Shown: positions 6,871 through 14,154 of the stretch, piece by piece
Layout of the letters: every line of letters begins with the position of its first letter
How positions within the stretch are numbered: position 1 is the stretch's first letter
Assembly (NCBI GenBank): GCA_044506565.1
Contig: JBIQKN010000070.1
Coordinates: 1-14,267, forward strand
Source: Croceibacterium_A sp044506565
Lineage (GTDB): Bacteria > Pseudomonadota > Alphaproteobacteria > Sphingomonadales > Sphingomonadaceae
Length of the DNA stretch: 14,267 nucleotides
Direction of reading: 5' to 3'
The notes under the pieces: generated by a model
Told to the model about the DNA's origin: nothing
The model's input: only the letters and a program-made list of their open reading frames with translations
The model's database searches: none
Translations under genes and position numbers: made by a program

Positions 6871-6926
6871 GGAGCGGCTGGGTGAAATGCCGCTCCGCAC
6901 GGCACTGGCCGGAGCGGTTCGGCCAG
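6871..6926. repeat. Two tandem inverted repeats sharing GGAGCGG
   Basis: The first is an 8-bp perfect stem with a 10-base loop (6871-6896); the second is a 7-bp perfect stem with an 8-base loop (6905-6926). GGAGCGG occurs in the first stem's left arm, inverted in its right arm, and at 6911-6917 running into the second loop. Neither has a T tract. They could be binding sites for the ribbon-helix-helix protein of the operon, or RNA structure. Confidence 0.45.
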
Positions 6927-6936
6927 GCCTTTGGCA

Positions 6937-6951
6937 TTAACTCAAAATTTA
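6937..6951 (+). promoter_or_regulatory. CtrA-like site upstream of parA
   Basis: TTAA, seven bases, then TTTA: one mismatch from the alphaproteobacterial CtrA motif TTAA-N7-TTAA. It lies 75-89 bases before the parA-like start. Such near-matches can occur by chance, although AT-rich patches are rare in this GC-rich window. CtrA control would fit a cell-cycle role. Confidence 0.25.
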
Positions 6952-7025
6952 GGGTGATCTGCGATCCCCTGCCTGGAACCGCCGGAAAGTTGGATGTCTC
7001 CGGCTCGAAATCAGGGGGATAGGCC

Positions 7026-7742
7026 TTGCGCGTACTGGCATTGGCTTCGCAGAAGGGCGGGTCGGGAAAGACCACGCTTTCAGGGCATCTGGCGGTCCAG
7101 GCGCAACGCGCCGGCGCCGGCCCGGTCGTGCTGATCGACATCGATCCCCAGGGCTCTCTGGCCGACTGGTGGAACGAGCGTGAGGCAGAGTACCCGGCGT
7201 TCGCGCAGACCACGGTCGCGCGGCTCGCCAACGACCTCGCGATCCTGCGACAGCAGGGTTTCAAGCTGGCGGTGATCGACACCCCGCCGGCGATCACCAT
7301 GGCGATCCAGTCGGTCATTTCGGTGGCTGAGCTGATCGTCGTTCCGACTCGCCCGAGCCCGCACGATCTTCGCGCGGTGGGCGCCACGGTCGACCTTTGC
7401 GAGCGCGCCGGCAAGCCGCTGATCTTTGTGGTCAACGCCGCCACCCCGAAGGCCAAGATCACCTCGGAGGCCGCGGTTGCGCTGTCGCAGCACGGCACGG
7501 TCGCGCCGATCACCCTGCATCACCGGACCGACTACGCAGCCTCGATGATCGACGGCCGGACGGTCATGGAAGTCGAGCCCGAGGGCCGCAGTGCACAGGA
7601 AGTGATCGCGCTGTGGCACTATGTCGCCGACCGGCTCGAGAAGAACTTCCGCCGCACGATCTTTGCCGCTCCGGGCTCGGTCTCGCAGATCCCCGGTGCT
7701 CACCGTCCGCAGGGCGGCTTCGGCCGCCGCGTTGCTCAGTAA
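7026..7742 (+). CDS. ParA-family ATPase, solitary (type Ib-like)
   Basis: A 238-residue ParA/MinD-superfamily ATPase without an N-terminal helix-turn-helix. It carries the deviant Walker A KGGSGKTT (K10 signature lysine, K15), the Walker A' LIDIDPQGS (D38, D40) and a Walker B-like LAVIDTPPA. Such proteins form ATP-dependent dimers on DNA or membrane and position DNA or protein cargo. The short length and the ribbon-helix-helix-like partner next door recall type Ib partition systems. A ParB-type parS-binding protein is absent, so this is not the main chromosomal parAB. The start is TTG at 7026: AGGGGG lies seven bases upstream and no in-frame ATG precedes it in the near leader. The Arg/Gly-rich C-terminus after about residue 210 (VSQIPGAHRPQGGFGRR) looks disordered. 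It is the first gene of a three-gene operon. Confidence 0.9.
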   Translation: MRVLALASQKGGSGKTTLSGHLAVQAQRAGAGPVVLIDIDPQGSLADWWNEREAEYPAFAQTTVARLANDLAILRQQGFKLAVIDTPPAITMAIQSVISVAELIVVPTRPSPHDLRAVGATVDLCERAGKPLIFVVNAATPKAKITSEAAVALSQHGTVAPITLHHRTDYAASMIDGRTVMEVEPEGRSAQEVIALWHYVADRLEKNFRRTIFAAPGSVSQIPGAHRPQGGFGRRVAQ

Positions 7743-7760
7743 GAGCGGAGGCGCGGCGCG

Positions 7761-8411
7761 ATGAACGAGCCCAAGCCTTTCGCTTCCCTCGGTCCGACGC
7801 TCCTCGCCCGGAAGGGCGGAGCCAAACCGGCGATGCGGCCGCAGCTTGCCCCGGTGGGTGGCGGCGGCGCGCAAGCGGCGGCGCGCGCGCTGGAGGACTT
7901 CGACGCGCTCGAGGACCTCGGCTGGAACGACATGGGTGAAGACGACGTCGTGCCCGATCGCTCGGCCGACGTGCTCCAGCTGACTCCTTCTCCGGCCAAT
8001 CCCGAATCCGAAGCCAAGACCGACGCCGGCTCGCCCAAGCCGCTCGTGCGCAGCATCCACGAGGAGCTTGCCGAGCTGCTCGAGAAGGGCGCCACCGAAG
8101 CTCCTGCTCCGAAGGCCAAGGTCCCGCCCGCGCCGGCGAAGGCCCCCGCTGCCCGCCCCGCGGCTGCGGCGAAGCCTGCCAAGCCCGTGCTGGCCGAGGT
8201 TTCCGCCAAGGAGTTGCCCGAGGAAGCCGCCGGACGCCGAGCCGCGTTCACGCTGCGCCTCGACGCCAAGCGCCACCTGAAGCTGCGTCTCGCGAGCACC
8301 GTCAAGAATCGCAGTGCCCAGCAGCTGGTGACCCAGGCGCTCGACAAGTTTCTCGCCGAGATCCCCGAGGTCGAGGCGCTCGCCGCGCAACTGAAGCGCA
8401 ACAGCCAGTGA
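7761..8411 (+). CDS. Hypothetical protein with C-terminal ribbon-helix-helix-like segment
   Basis: A 216-residue protein I do not recognise as a named family. The N-terminal ~40 residues contain a basic stretch (LLARKGGAKPAMRPQ, 14-28). An acidic segment follows (45-70), then an Ala/Pro/Lys-rich linker (112-145) that is probably disordered. Residues 161-201 read as a ribbon-helix-helix fold: strand AAFTLRLD, helix from 169 to about 181, turn NRS, helix SAQQLVTQALDKFLAEI. Dimers of this fold bind DNA. In type Ib partition systems the ribbon-helix-helix partner uses a flexible basic N-terminal tail to stimulate ParA, and this layout fits that plan. The ATG has GGAGG nine bases upstream. The gene lies 18 bases after parA and 16 before the TPR/SPOR gene. 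The fold and partnership are inferred. Confidence 0.8.
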   Translation: MNEPKPFASLGPTLLARKGGAKPAMRPQLAPVGGGGAQAAARALEDFDALEDLGWNDMGEDDVVPDRSADVLQLTPSPANPESEAKTDAGSPKPLVRSIHEELAELLEKGATEAPAPKAKVPPAPAKAPAARPAAAAKPAKPVLAEVSAKELPEEAAGRRAAFTLRLDAKRHLKLRLASTVKNRSAQQLVTQALDKFLAEIPEVEALAAQLKRNSQ

Positions 8412-8427
8412 TCAAAGGGGTTCAGCC

Positions 8428-9732
8428 ATGAATCGAACCGTCAACGGCACCCGTATGATCGGCCCGAAGTTCGCCTGGGCTACCACTTCCGCGATGGCCG
8501 CAGCGCTGCTGACCGGGTGCGCCGCGTCGAGCGCGCCGCCGGCTCACGTCTCGGCCAGCCGCGCCGAAGCCGCGCTTGCCGATGGCAAGCACAGGCAGGC
8601 GATCGCGCACGCCGAAGCTGCCGTGCTCGCCGAGCCGCACAACGCCGCATTCCGCGCGACTCTTGGTTCGGCCTACCTCGATGCCGGACGTTTCGCCTCG
8701 GCCGCGACCACCTTCGACGACGCGATGAAGCTGGGTGACAACTCGCCGCGCACGGCGCTGAGCCTCGCCCTGGCCCTCGTCGGTTCGGGCCGGCATGCCG
8801 AAGCTGCAGCGCTGCTCAACGACTGGGAGCGCGATATCGCAACCGCCGACGTCGGCCTGGCGCTGGCGCTGGCCGGCCAGCCGGAGCGCGGCATCCACCT
8901 GATGGGCAACGCGATCCGCAACGGCGAGAACACGCCCAAGATGCGGCAGAATCTCGCGTACGCCTATGCGCTCGCCGGCCGCTGGCGCGAAGCGCGGCTG
9001 ATGGCCGAGCAGGACGTGCCCGCGGACCAGGTCAACGACCGCATCGGCCAGTGGGCGGCGATGGCGCAGCCCGAGGCGTGGCATGTGCGCGTCGCGGCCC
9101 TTCTCGACGTGCCGGCGGGCGTCAACGATGCCGGCCAGCCGGTCCAGCTCGCCCTCGCCAACTCGCCGAGCATCGAGCAGCTGGCGGCCGAAGCGAGCGC
9201 CGTCGCCCCCGCGCCGGTCGCGGCCACCGAGCTTCCGCCGCTTGCGGCGGCCGAGACGCCGGCCGAGTTGGCCCCGGTCCAGCCCGAGGTCGCGATCGAG
9301 AGCCAGGCGCCGACCAGCTTCCAGACCGCCTTCGCCGCGGCGTCGGCCCCGGCCGCTCCCGCGCCCGTGGTGCAGGAAGCCGCGCAGTTCGCGCGCTCGC
9401 CGAGCGCTCCGGTGCCTGCGGCTTCGGCCCCGCGCGCCGACGGTACGCACCTCGTCCAGCTCGGCAGCTTCGCCAGCGAGCAGGGCGCGCGGCGTGCCTG
9501 GGGCATCTACGTGCGGCGCTATCCGGAGCTCGCCGGGCACCAGATGGTCATCAGCGAGGCCGTCGTCGGCGGCAAGCGTTACTGGCGCGTCTCCGCGGCC
9601 GGCTACGAACGGCAAAGCGCGAAGGCGATGTGCGGGCGCGTGCGTTCGAGCGGGCAGGGCTGCTTCGCCTATGCGGAGGGACGCCCCCTGCCGGGTGCCG
9701 TCGAGACCGGTATCCGCATGGCCCGGCGCTAA
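8428..9732 (+). CDS. TPR / SPOR-domain lipoprotein
   Basis: A 434-residue exported lipoprotein. A hydrophobic signal ends in the lipobox LTGC (C31). Residues about 40-220 hold tetratricopeptide-like helical repeats (for example RAEAALADGKHRQAIAHAEA and FRATLGSAYLDAGRFASAAT). A long Ala/Pro linker follows (about 240-335), and a SPOR domain fills about 338-418, starting THLVQLGSF and including KRYWRVSAAGY. The expected site is the inner leaflet of the outer membrane or the periplasmic face of the inner membrane, contacting denuded septal glycan. AGGGG lies seven bases before the ATG. It is the last gene of the ParA operon, ending just before a strong terminator. Its domain plan mirrors the Sel1/SPOR gene on the other side of the operon, which suggests a shared function in division or envelope organisation. 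Confidence 0.88.
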   Translation: MNRTVNGTRMIGPKFAWATTSAMAAALLTGCAASSAPPAHVSASRAEAALADGKHRQAIAHAEAAVLAEPHNAAFRATLGSAYLDAGRFASAATTFDDAMKLGDNSPRTALSLALALVGSGRHAEAAALLNDWERDIATADVGLALALAGQPERGIHLMGNAIRNGENTPKMRQNLAYAYALAGRWREARLMAEQDVPADQVNDRIGQWAAMAQPEAWHVRVAALLDVPAGVNDAGQPVQLALANSPSIEQLAAEASAVAPAPVAATELPPLAAAETPAELAPVQPEVAIESQAPTSFQTAFAAASAPAAPAPVVQEAAQFARSPSAPVPAASAPRADGTHLVQLGSFASEQGARRAWGIYVRRYPELAGHQMVISEAVVGGKRYWRVSAAGYERQSAKAMCGRVRSSGQGCFAYAEGRPLPGAVETGIRMARR

Positions 9733-9768
9733 CTCCGCTCCGTCTTCTCTTGCAGCGGCAAGAACGGG

Positions 9769-9795
9769 AACCCCTCCCCTCGCGGGAGGGGTTTT
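9769..9795 (+). terminator. Intrinsic terminator of the ParA operon
   Basis: A perfect 10-bp stem (AACCCCTCCC / GGGAGGGGTT) with a 5-base loop is followed by TT, CCG, TTTC, TT. It begins 36 bases after the TPR/SPOR stop and lies between convergent genes. In the opposite direction the stem is followed by few T residues, so it acts mainly on the plus strand. Confidence 0.85.
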
Positions 9796-9831
9796 CCGTT
9801 TCTTGGCCCGGCGGATCGTCCGGCCACCCCG

Positions 9832-11061
9832 TCAGCCGACCGGCTTGCCGCCCTTCCACAGGCCGCGCACGCGGCCCTGCACCGGCTGCCCGTCGAACGG
9901 CGTGTTGCCGGCGCTCGCCGCCATCTTCGCCGAATCGACGACCCACGGCTTGTCGGGGTCGATCAGCGCGATGTCGGCCTCGGCTCCCGGACGCAGCTCG
10001 CCCGCCTCGACGCCGAGCAGTCGCGCTGGGTTGCGAGCGACGAGGTCGAAGGCGCGCGGGAGGTCGATCGTCCCGTCGCGCACCAGCGTCAGCACCATCG
10101 CCAGCAGCGTTTCGGCGCCGGCCATGCCCGGTGCGGCGTCGGCGAACGGCAGGCGCTTGTCCTCCGGGCCGCGCGGATCGTGGCCCGAGGCGACGACGTC
10201 GACCGTGCCGTCGGCGATCGCCTCGATCACGGCCTGCCGGTCGGATTCGACACGCAGCGGCGGCGAGAGCCGCGCGAAGGTGCGGAAATCCTGTAGCGCG
10301 AGGTCGGAAAGCATGAAGTGCGCCGGGGTCACCCCCGCCGTCACCGCGACGCCGCGGGCCTTGGCGGCCCGGACGACGGCAAGCGCCGCTGCGGTCGTCA
10401 CCTGGCGCAGGTGCAGGCGGGCGCCGGTCATCTCGGCAAGCGCGATGTCGCGCGCAACCGCCAGCGCCTCGGCTTCGGCCGGGGCACTCGGCAAGCCGAG
10501 GCGCGTGGCCATCTCGCTTGCCGTGGCCACCGCGTGGCCGGCGAGACCGTCATCCTCGGCATGGGCCACCACCACGAGGTCGAGCATCGCGGCGTATTGC
10601 AGCAGCCGGTGCATGACCCCGCTGTCGGCGATCCATCGCCGCCCGGTGGCAACCGCACGCGCGCCCGCGTCGCGCATCAAGGCGATTTCTGCCAGTTGAG
10701 CGCCGTCCAGACCGACCGTCGCCGCGCCGAGCGGATGGACCCAGAAGTCGGGCTTGCCGCTCGAGGCCGCGAAGCGGACGCGCGCCGGGTGGTCGAGCGG
10801 CGGCGACTGGTCTGGCATCAGCGCCGCGCGGGTGATCCCGCCGAAGTGGAACGCGGGCTTGTCGATCGCGAAGACGCCGAAGTCGACGAGACCCGGCCCA
10901 ATCAGCCGGCCGGCGGCCTCGACGACGTCGTCGCCGTCCCGAGATGAGGCGTCACCGACTGCCTCGATGCGCCCTTCGACGCAGCGCACCGCGCCGGCGA
11001 TCACGCCGGCCGGGGTAACGACCTTACCGCCGGTCAGGACGAGCGGACGCACCTGCTTCAT
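9832..11061 (-). CDS. pyrC: Dihydroorotase-like protein, probably inactive (PyrC'/PyrX type)
   Basis: An amidohydrolase-fold protein of 409 residues aligned with class I dihydroorotase, the third step of UMP synthesis. The active site is lost. The metal motif HxHxR after PGLVD is replaced by FGVFAID. The HVST histidine is replaced in RQVTTA, and the catalytic Asp in TDHAPH is replaced in SGHDPR. Only the histidine in VVAHAED and the one in SGHD remain. In pseudomonads a similarly degenerate PyrC' is needed to assemble active aspartate carbamoyltransferase, and that is the likely job here; a working dihydroorotase must then be encoded elsewhere. The start at 11061 overlaps the pyrB stop as ATGA and has GGAGG seven bases upstream. 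The ATG six bases further upstream is too close to that site. It follows pyrB in one operon. Confidence 0.88.
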   Translation of the reverse strand: MKQVRPLVLTGGKVVTPAGVIAGAVRCVEGRIEAVGDASSRDGDDVVEAAGRLIGPGLVDFGVFAIDKPAFHFGGITRAALMPDQSPPLDHPARVRFAASSGKPDFWVHPLGAATVGLDGAQLAEIALMRDAGARAVATGRRWIADSGVMHRLLQYAAMLDLVVVAHAEDDGLAGHAVATASEMATRLGLPSAPAEAEALAVARDIALAEMTGARLHLRQVTTAAALAVVRAAKARGVAVTAGVTPAHFMLSDLALQDFRTFARLSPPLRVESDRQAVIEAIADGTVDVVASGHDPRGPEDKRLPFADAAPGMAGAETLLAMVLTLVRDGTIDLPRAFDLVARNPARLLGVEAGELRPGAEADIALIDPDKPWVVDSAKMAASAGNTPFDGQPVQGRVRGLWKGGKPVG

Positions 11062-12080
11062 GCCCATCCCTCCACCCGTCGCGCGCGGCGTGTGAGCAGG
11101 TCGAGGCAGGCCATGCGCATCGCCACGCCCATCTCGACCTGGGTGGTGATGATCGAGCGCCCCGGCAGGTCGGCCACGGCGCTGTCGATCTCGACCCCGC
11201 GGTTCATCGGCCCCGGGTGCATGACGATCGCGTCGGGCGCTGCCCGCGCCAGCCGTTCGGGGGTCAGGCCGTAGAGGTGGCGGTACTCGCGCGCCGAAGG
11301 GATGAACTGGCCGTCCATCCGCTCGTTCTGCAGGCGCAGCATCATCACCACGTCGGCCCCGTCCAGCGCCGCGTCAAAGTCGTGGAACGGCTCGACGCCG
11401 AGCGCCGCGATCCCGGTCGGCATCAGCGCCGGCGGGGCGCACGCCCGCACTTTCGCGCCGAGCGCCTGCAGGCACAGCACGTTCGAGCGCGCGACCCGGC
11501 TGTGCAGGACGTCGCCGCAGATCACGACCTGCAGGCCATTGAACATCCCGTCGCTGTTGGCCTGCCCGCGCTCTCGCAGCGCATGGCGCAAGGCGAGCGC
11601 GTCGAGCAGCGCCTGGGTCGGGTGCTCGTGCTGGCCGTCGCCGGCATTGAGAACCGGGCAAGCGACCTTGTCGGCGATCAGTTGCACGGCGCCCGAGCTG
11701 CCGTGACGAATGACGATCGCGTCGGCGCGCATCGCATTGAGCGTCAGCGCGGTGTCGATCAGCGTCTCGCCCTTCTTCACGCTCGACTGCGCGGCGTGCA
11801 TGTTGACCACGTCGGCGCCGAGACGCTTCCCGGCGATCTCGAAACTCAACAGCGTCCGGGTCGAGTTCTCGAAGAAGGCGTTGATGATCGTCAGCCCGGC
11901 GAGCCGGTCGGTATGCTTGCTCGGCTGGCGGTTGAGCGCGACCCACTGCTCGGCCTCGTCGAGCAGGAACAGGATCTCGTGGGTCTCGAGATGGCCGATG
12001 CCGAGCAGGCTCCGGTGCGGGAACGCCAACGAGCCGGCCGGATAGCGGCCCGCGGCGGTGGGTGGCGTCGGCGATGTCAT
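11058..12080 (-). CDS. pyrB: Aspartate carbamoyltransferase catalytic subunit
   Basis: Catalyses carbamoyl phosphate plus aspartate to carbamoyl aspartate, the committed step of pyrimidine synthesis, in the cytoplasm. The product is 340 residues long. Carbamoyl-phosphate binding residues are in FFENSTRTLLSFE. HPTQALLD, GDVLHSRVARSN, the aspartate-side MLRLQNERM and HPGPMNRGVEI are all intact. The frame is open to a TTG at 12119, but the ATG at 12080 is preferred because it gives the usual length; its only ribosome binding candidate, AGGGG, is rather distant (about 11 bases). No regulatory pyrI is present, and the next gene is the degenerate dihydroorotase, as in dodecameric PyrB-PyrC' enzymes. 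It is divergent from sppA across 116 bases; no pyrimidine-sensing leader or attenuator could be recognised there. Confidence 0.96.
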   Translation of the reverse strand: MTSPTPPTAAGRYPAGSLAFPHRSLLGIGHLETHEILFLLDEAEQWVALNRQPSKHTDRLAGLTIINAFFENSTRTLLSFEIAGKRLGADVVNMHAAQSSVKKGETLIDTALTLNAMRADAIVIRHGSSGAVQLIADKVACPVLNAGDGQHEHPTQALLDALALRHALRERGQANSDGMFNGLQVVICGDVLHSRVARSNVLCLQALGAKVRACAPPALMPTGIAALGVEPFHDFDAALDGADVVMMLRLQNERMDGQFIPSAREYRHLYGLTPERLARAAPDAIVMHPGPMNRGVEIDSAVADLPGRSIITTQVEMGVAMRMACLDLLTRRARRVEGWA

Positions 12081-12196
12081 TAAAGCCGAGCCCCTAGTCG
12101 AGGCCACGCGCGGGCTCAAGCCTTGCTTTCGACTGGCAGGATCGGGGGAGCGGCCCTAGATTGGCCCCGGGGCACGGGATCGAGAGAGAAAAGCGC
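12081..12196. promoter_or_regulatory. Divergent pyrB / sppA promoter region
   Basis: The 116 bases between pyrB and sppA starts must contain both promoters. On the plus strand CCTAGATT (12155-12162) is a fair match to the Caulobacter-type -10 (GCTANAWC), placed about 35 bases before the sppA ATG. GAGCCC (12088-12093) and GGGCTC (12112-12117) form an inverted repeat with an 18-base gap. No convincing -35 was found. Confidence 0.3.
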
Positions 12197-14086
12197 ATGA
12201 GTTTCGCAGGCAAGGTCTGGCGGCTGCTGGTCGGGATCAAGGACGGACTCGCGCTGGTGTTCCTGCTGCTGTTTTTCGTCGCGCTGTTCGCCGTGCTGAG
12301 TTCTCGCCCGAGCCCGGGCGCGGTGCGCGAAGGGGCGCTGCTGCTCCAGCTCGACGGCAGCGTGGTCGAGGAAGTCTCCCCGATCGACCCGCTCAACGCG
12401 CTGCTCTCGTCCGCCGTGCCCACCCGCGAGTATGCGGTGCGCGACCTCGTTCGCGCGATCGACGAGGCGGCGACCGACAAGCGCATCAAGGCCATCGCGC
12501 TCGACCTCTCGACCTTCCTCGGCGGCGGGCACGTGCACATGCAGGACGTCGGCGAGGCCCTCGAGCGATTCCGCCAGTCGAAGAAGCCGATCCTCGCCTA
12601 CGCGGTCGCCTACAGCGACGATTCGCTGCTGCTCGCCGCCCATGCCGACGAGATCTGGGTCGATCCGATGGGCGGCACCGCGATCACCGGCCCGGGCGGC
12701 GAACGCCTGTTCTACGCCGGGCTGCTCGACCGCCTCGGCGTCAACGCCCACGTGTTCAAGGTCGGCACCTACAAGAGCGCGCCCGAACCTTACATCGCGA
12801 GCGAGATGTCGCCCGAGGCACGCGAGAACTACCGGCAGCTCTACGGCGCGCTGTGGCGAGAGTGGCAGGCGCATGTCCGCCGTGCGCGGCCCGACGCCAA
12901 CATTGCCCGTGCGAGCAGCGACATCGCGGCCTGGCTACGGGCCAGCAACGGCGACCTCGCGCAGGCGGCGATCGCTGCGGGACTCGCCGACAAGGCGGGG
13001 ACGCGCGTCGAGTGGGGCGAGCGGGTAGCCGAGATCGCCGGCGAGGACCGGTGGGACGACAAGCCCGGCGCTTTCGCCTTCACCGACCTCGATGCCTGGC
13101 TGGCCGACATCGAGCCCGACGAGAAAGGCGACAAGATCGGCGTGATCACGATAGCCGGCGAGATCAGCGACGGCATGGCCGGGCCCGGCTCGGCCGGCGC
13201 CGAGCGCATCAGCGGACTGCTCGACGACGCACTCGACGACGACCTCAAGGCGCTCGTGGTCCGGGTCGACTCCCCGGGCGGCACGGTGACCGGGTCCGAG
13301 GCGATCCGGCGCGCGATCCTGCGCCACAAGGCCAACGGCATCCCGGTCGTGGTGTCGATGGCCAACCTCGCCGCGAGCGGCGGCTACTGGGTGGCGACCC
13401 CCGCCGACCGGATCTTCGCCGAGCCGCAGACGGTCACCGGTTCGATCGGAATCTACGGGGTGGTGCCGACCTTCGAGGACGCGCTCGCCAAGCTCGGAGT
13501 CACCACCGACGGCGTGACGACCACGCCGCTCTCGGGCCAGCCCGACCTGCTGGCCGGCCTCACTCCGGAAGCGGAGGCGATCCTCCAGGCGACCGTCGAC
13601 TCAGGCTACCGGCAATTCCTCACGCTCGTCGCGCAGTCGCGCAAGATCACCCCCGAACGCGCCGACGAGCTCGGTCAGGGCCGCGTGTGGGACGGTGGCA
13701 GCGCTCGTCAGATGGGACTGGTCGATCAGTTCGGCGGACTCGACGATGCGCTCGCCTACGCGGCGCAGCAGGCCAAGCTCGAGGACGGCCAGTGGCGCGC
13801 CGAATTCCTCGGCGCCGACGCCGATCCCTACGCTCCGCTGCTGCGCCGGCTGATGAGCACCGACGAGAGCGAGACGCGCGGCGGCGACATGTTCGCGGTG
13901 TTCGCCCGGCGCGAGCGCGACCGGGCCGCCCGGGCGCTGGCCGACCTCGAAAGCCTGCTGACGGTCCGCGGCGCGCAGGCGCGGTGCCTCGCGTGCCCGG
14001 CCGTGCAGCCCGCGCCTTCCCTCTCGGGCCTCGCCTACGGCGCGCGCTCGCCCCTCGCGGCGCTTGCCCGACTGCTGTTCGACTGA
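12197..14086 (+). CDS. sppA: Signal peptide peptidase SppA, 67K type
   Basis: A membrane-bound serine peptidase (family S49) that cleaves remnant signal peptides after their release. The 629-residue length matches the long, duplicated bacterial form. One membrane anchor lies at about residues 17-36, leaving the two tandem S49 domains in the periplasm. The catalytic lysine is in GTYKSAPEP (K193) in the N-terminal domain. The nucleophilic serine is in AASGGYW (S394) in the C-terminal domain, followed by TGSIGIYG. VDSPGG at 358-363 is the usual strand before it. The frame is open from a TTG at 12161, but the ATG at 12197, with a purine-rich GAGAGAGAAAAG leader, gives the normal N-terminus. The last 35 residues, with two cysteines (ARCLACPA), appear specific to this lineage. 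It appears monocistronic, with the tRNA gene downstream. Confidence 0.95.
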   Translation: MSFAGKVWRLLVGIKDGLALVFLLLFFVALFAVLSSRPSPGAVREGALLLQLDGSVVEEVSPIDPLNALLSSAVPTREYAVRDLVRAIDEAATDKRIKAIALDLSTFLGGGHVHMQDVGEALERFRQSKKPILAYAVAYSDDSLLLAAHADEIWVDPMGGTAITGPGGERLFYAGLLDRLGVNAHVFKVGTYKSAPEPYIASEMSPEARENYRQLYGALWREWQAHVRRARPDANIARASSDIAAWLRASNGDLAQAAIAAGLADKAGTRVEWGERVAEIAGEDRWDDKPGAFAFTDLDAWLADIEPDEKGDKIGVITIAGEISDGMAGPGSAGAERISGLLDDALDDDLKALVVRVDSPGGTVTGSEAIRRAILRHKANGIPVVVSMANLAASGGYWVATPADRIFAEPQTVTGSIGIYGVVPTFEDALAKLGVTTDGVTTTPLSGQPDLLAGLTPEAEAILQATVDSGYRQFLTLVAQSRKITPERADELGQGRVWDGGSARQMGLVDQFGGLDDALAYAAQQAKLEDGQWRAEFLGADADPYAPLLRRLMSTDESETRGGDMFAVFARRERDRAARALADLESLLTVRGAQARCLACPAVQPAPSLSGLAYGARSPLAALARLLFD

Positions 14087-14090
14087 CCGC

Positions 14091-14116
14091 TTGCCAGCCG
14101 CGCCCCCGCGTGGCAA
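14091..14116 (+). terminator. Inverted repeat after sppA, possible terminator
   Basis: TTGCCA and TGGCAA pair, with an inner CGCG/CGCG stem and a two-base bulge, starting four bases after the sppA stop. There is no T tract, so if it ends transcription it is not a standard intrinsic terminator. Confidence 0.3.
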
Positions 14117-14154
14117 AGGCGCGCCCCTGCTGCCCGGCCCCGGCCGGCGCGAGC

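Larger units (their letters stand above)
6783..7025. promoter_or_regulatory. Divergent intergenic region with inverted and direct repeats
   Basis: These 243 bases separate the Sel1/SPOR gene from the ParA operon and should hold both promoters. Next to the SPOR gene, GGTCATAG (6816-6823) and GGTCATTAG (6830-6838) form a direct repeat 14 bases apart, beside CCTAGGAT (minus strand, 6807-6814). In the middle lie two hairpins, GGAGCGGC/GCCGCTCC (6871-6896) and CTGGCCG/CGGCCAG (6905-6926). GGAGCGG occurs three times (6871, inverted at 6890, 6911). A CtrA-like site follows at 6937. No small ORF is convincing. Confidence 0.5.

Noticed and set aside
6974..7003. GGAAC upstream of parA as an EcfG (general stress) promoter
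   Set aside because: No CGTT-type -10 at the expected 16-17 base spacing.
7080..8390. Minus-strand open frame of 436 codons opposite the ParA and RHH-like genes
   Set aside because: Arg/Gly/Leu-rich composition without recognisable motifs; the plus-strand genes have Walker motifs, ribosome binding sites and operon spacing.
8422..9615. Minus-strand open frame of 397 codons opposite the TPR/SPOR gene
   Set aside because: Antisense shadow; the sense protein has a lipobox, TPR-like repeats and a SPOR domain.
9083..10699. Long plus-strand open frame of 538 codons
   Set aside because: Extremely Arg/Pro/Ser-rich product typical of a shifted frame in GC-rich DNA; it runs through the well-supported TPR/SPOR gene, a terminator and the antisense of the dihydroorotase-like gene.
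12081..12119. Extended pyrB N-terminus from a TTG at 12119
   Set aside because: It adds 13 residues outside the family norm and relies on TTG, while an ATG gives the usual length.
12161..12196. Extended sppA N-terminus from a TTG at 12161
   Set aside because: Adds a charged 12-residue leader before the normal start; the ATG at 12197 has a purine-rich leader and gives the standard membrane-anchor position.
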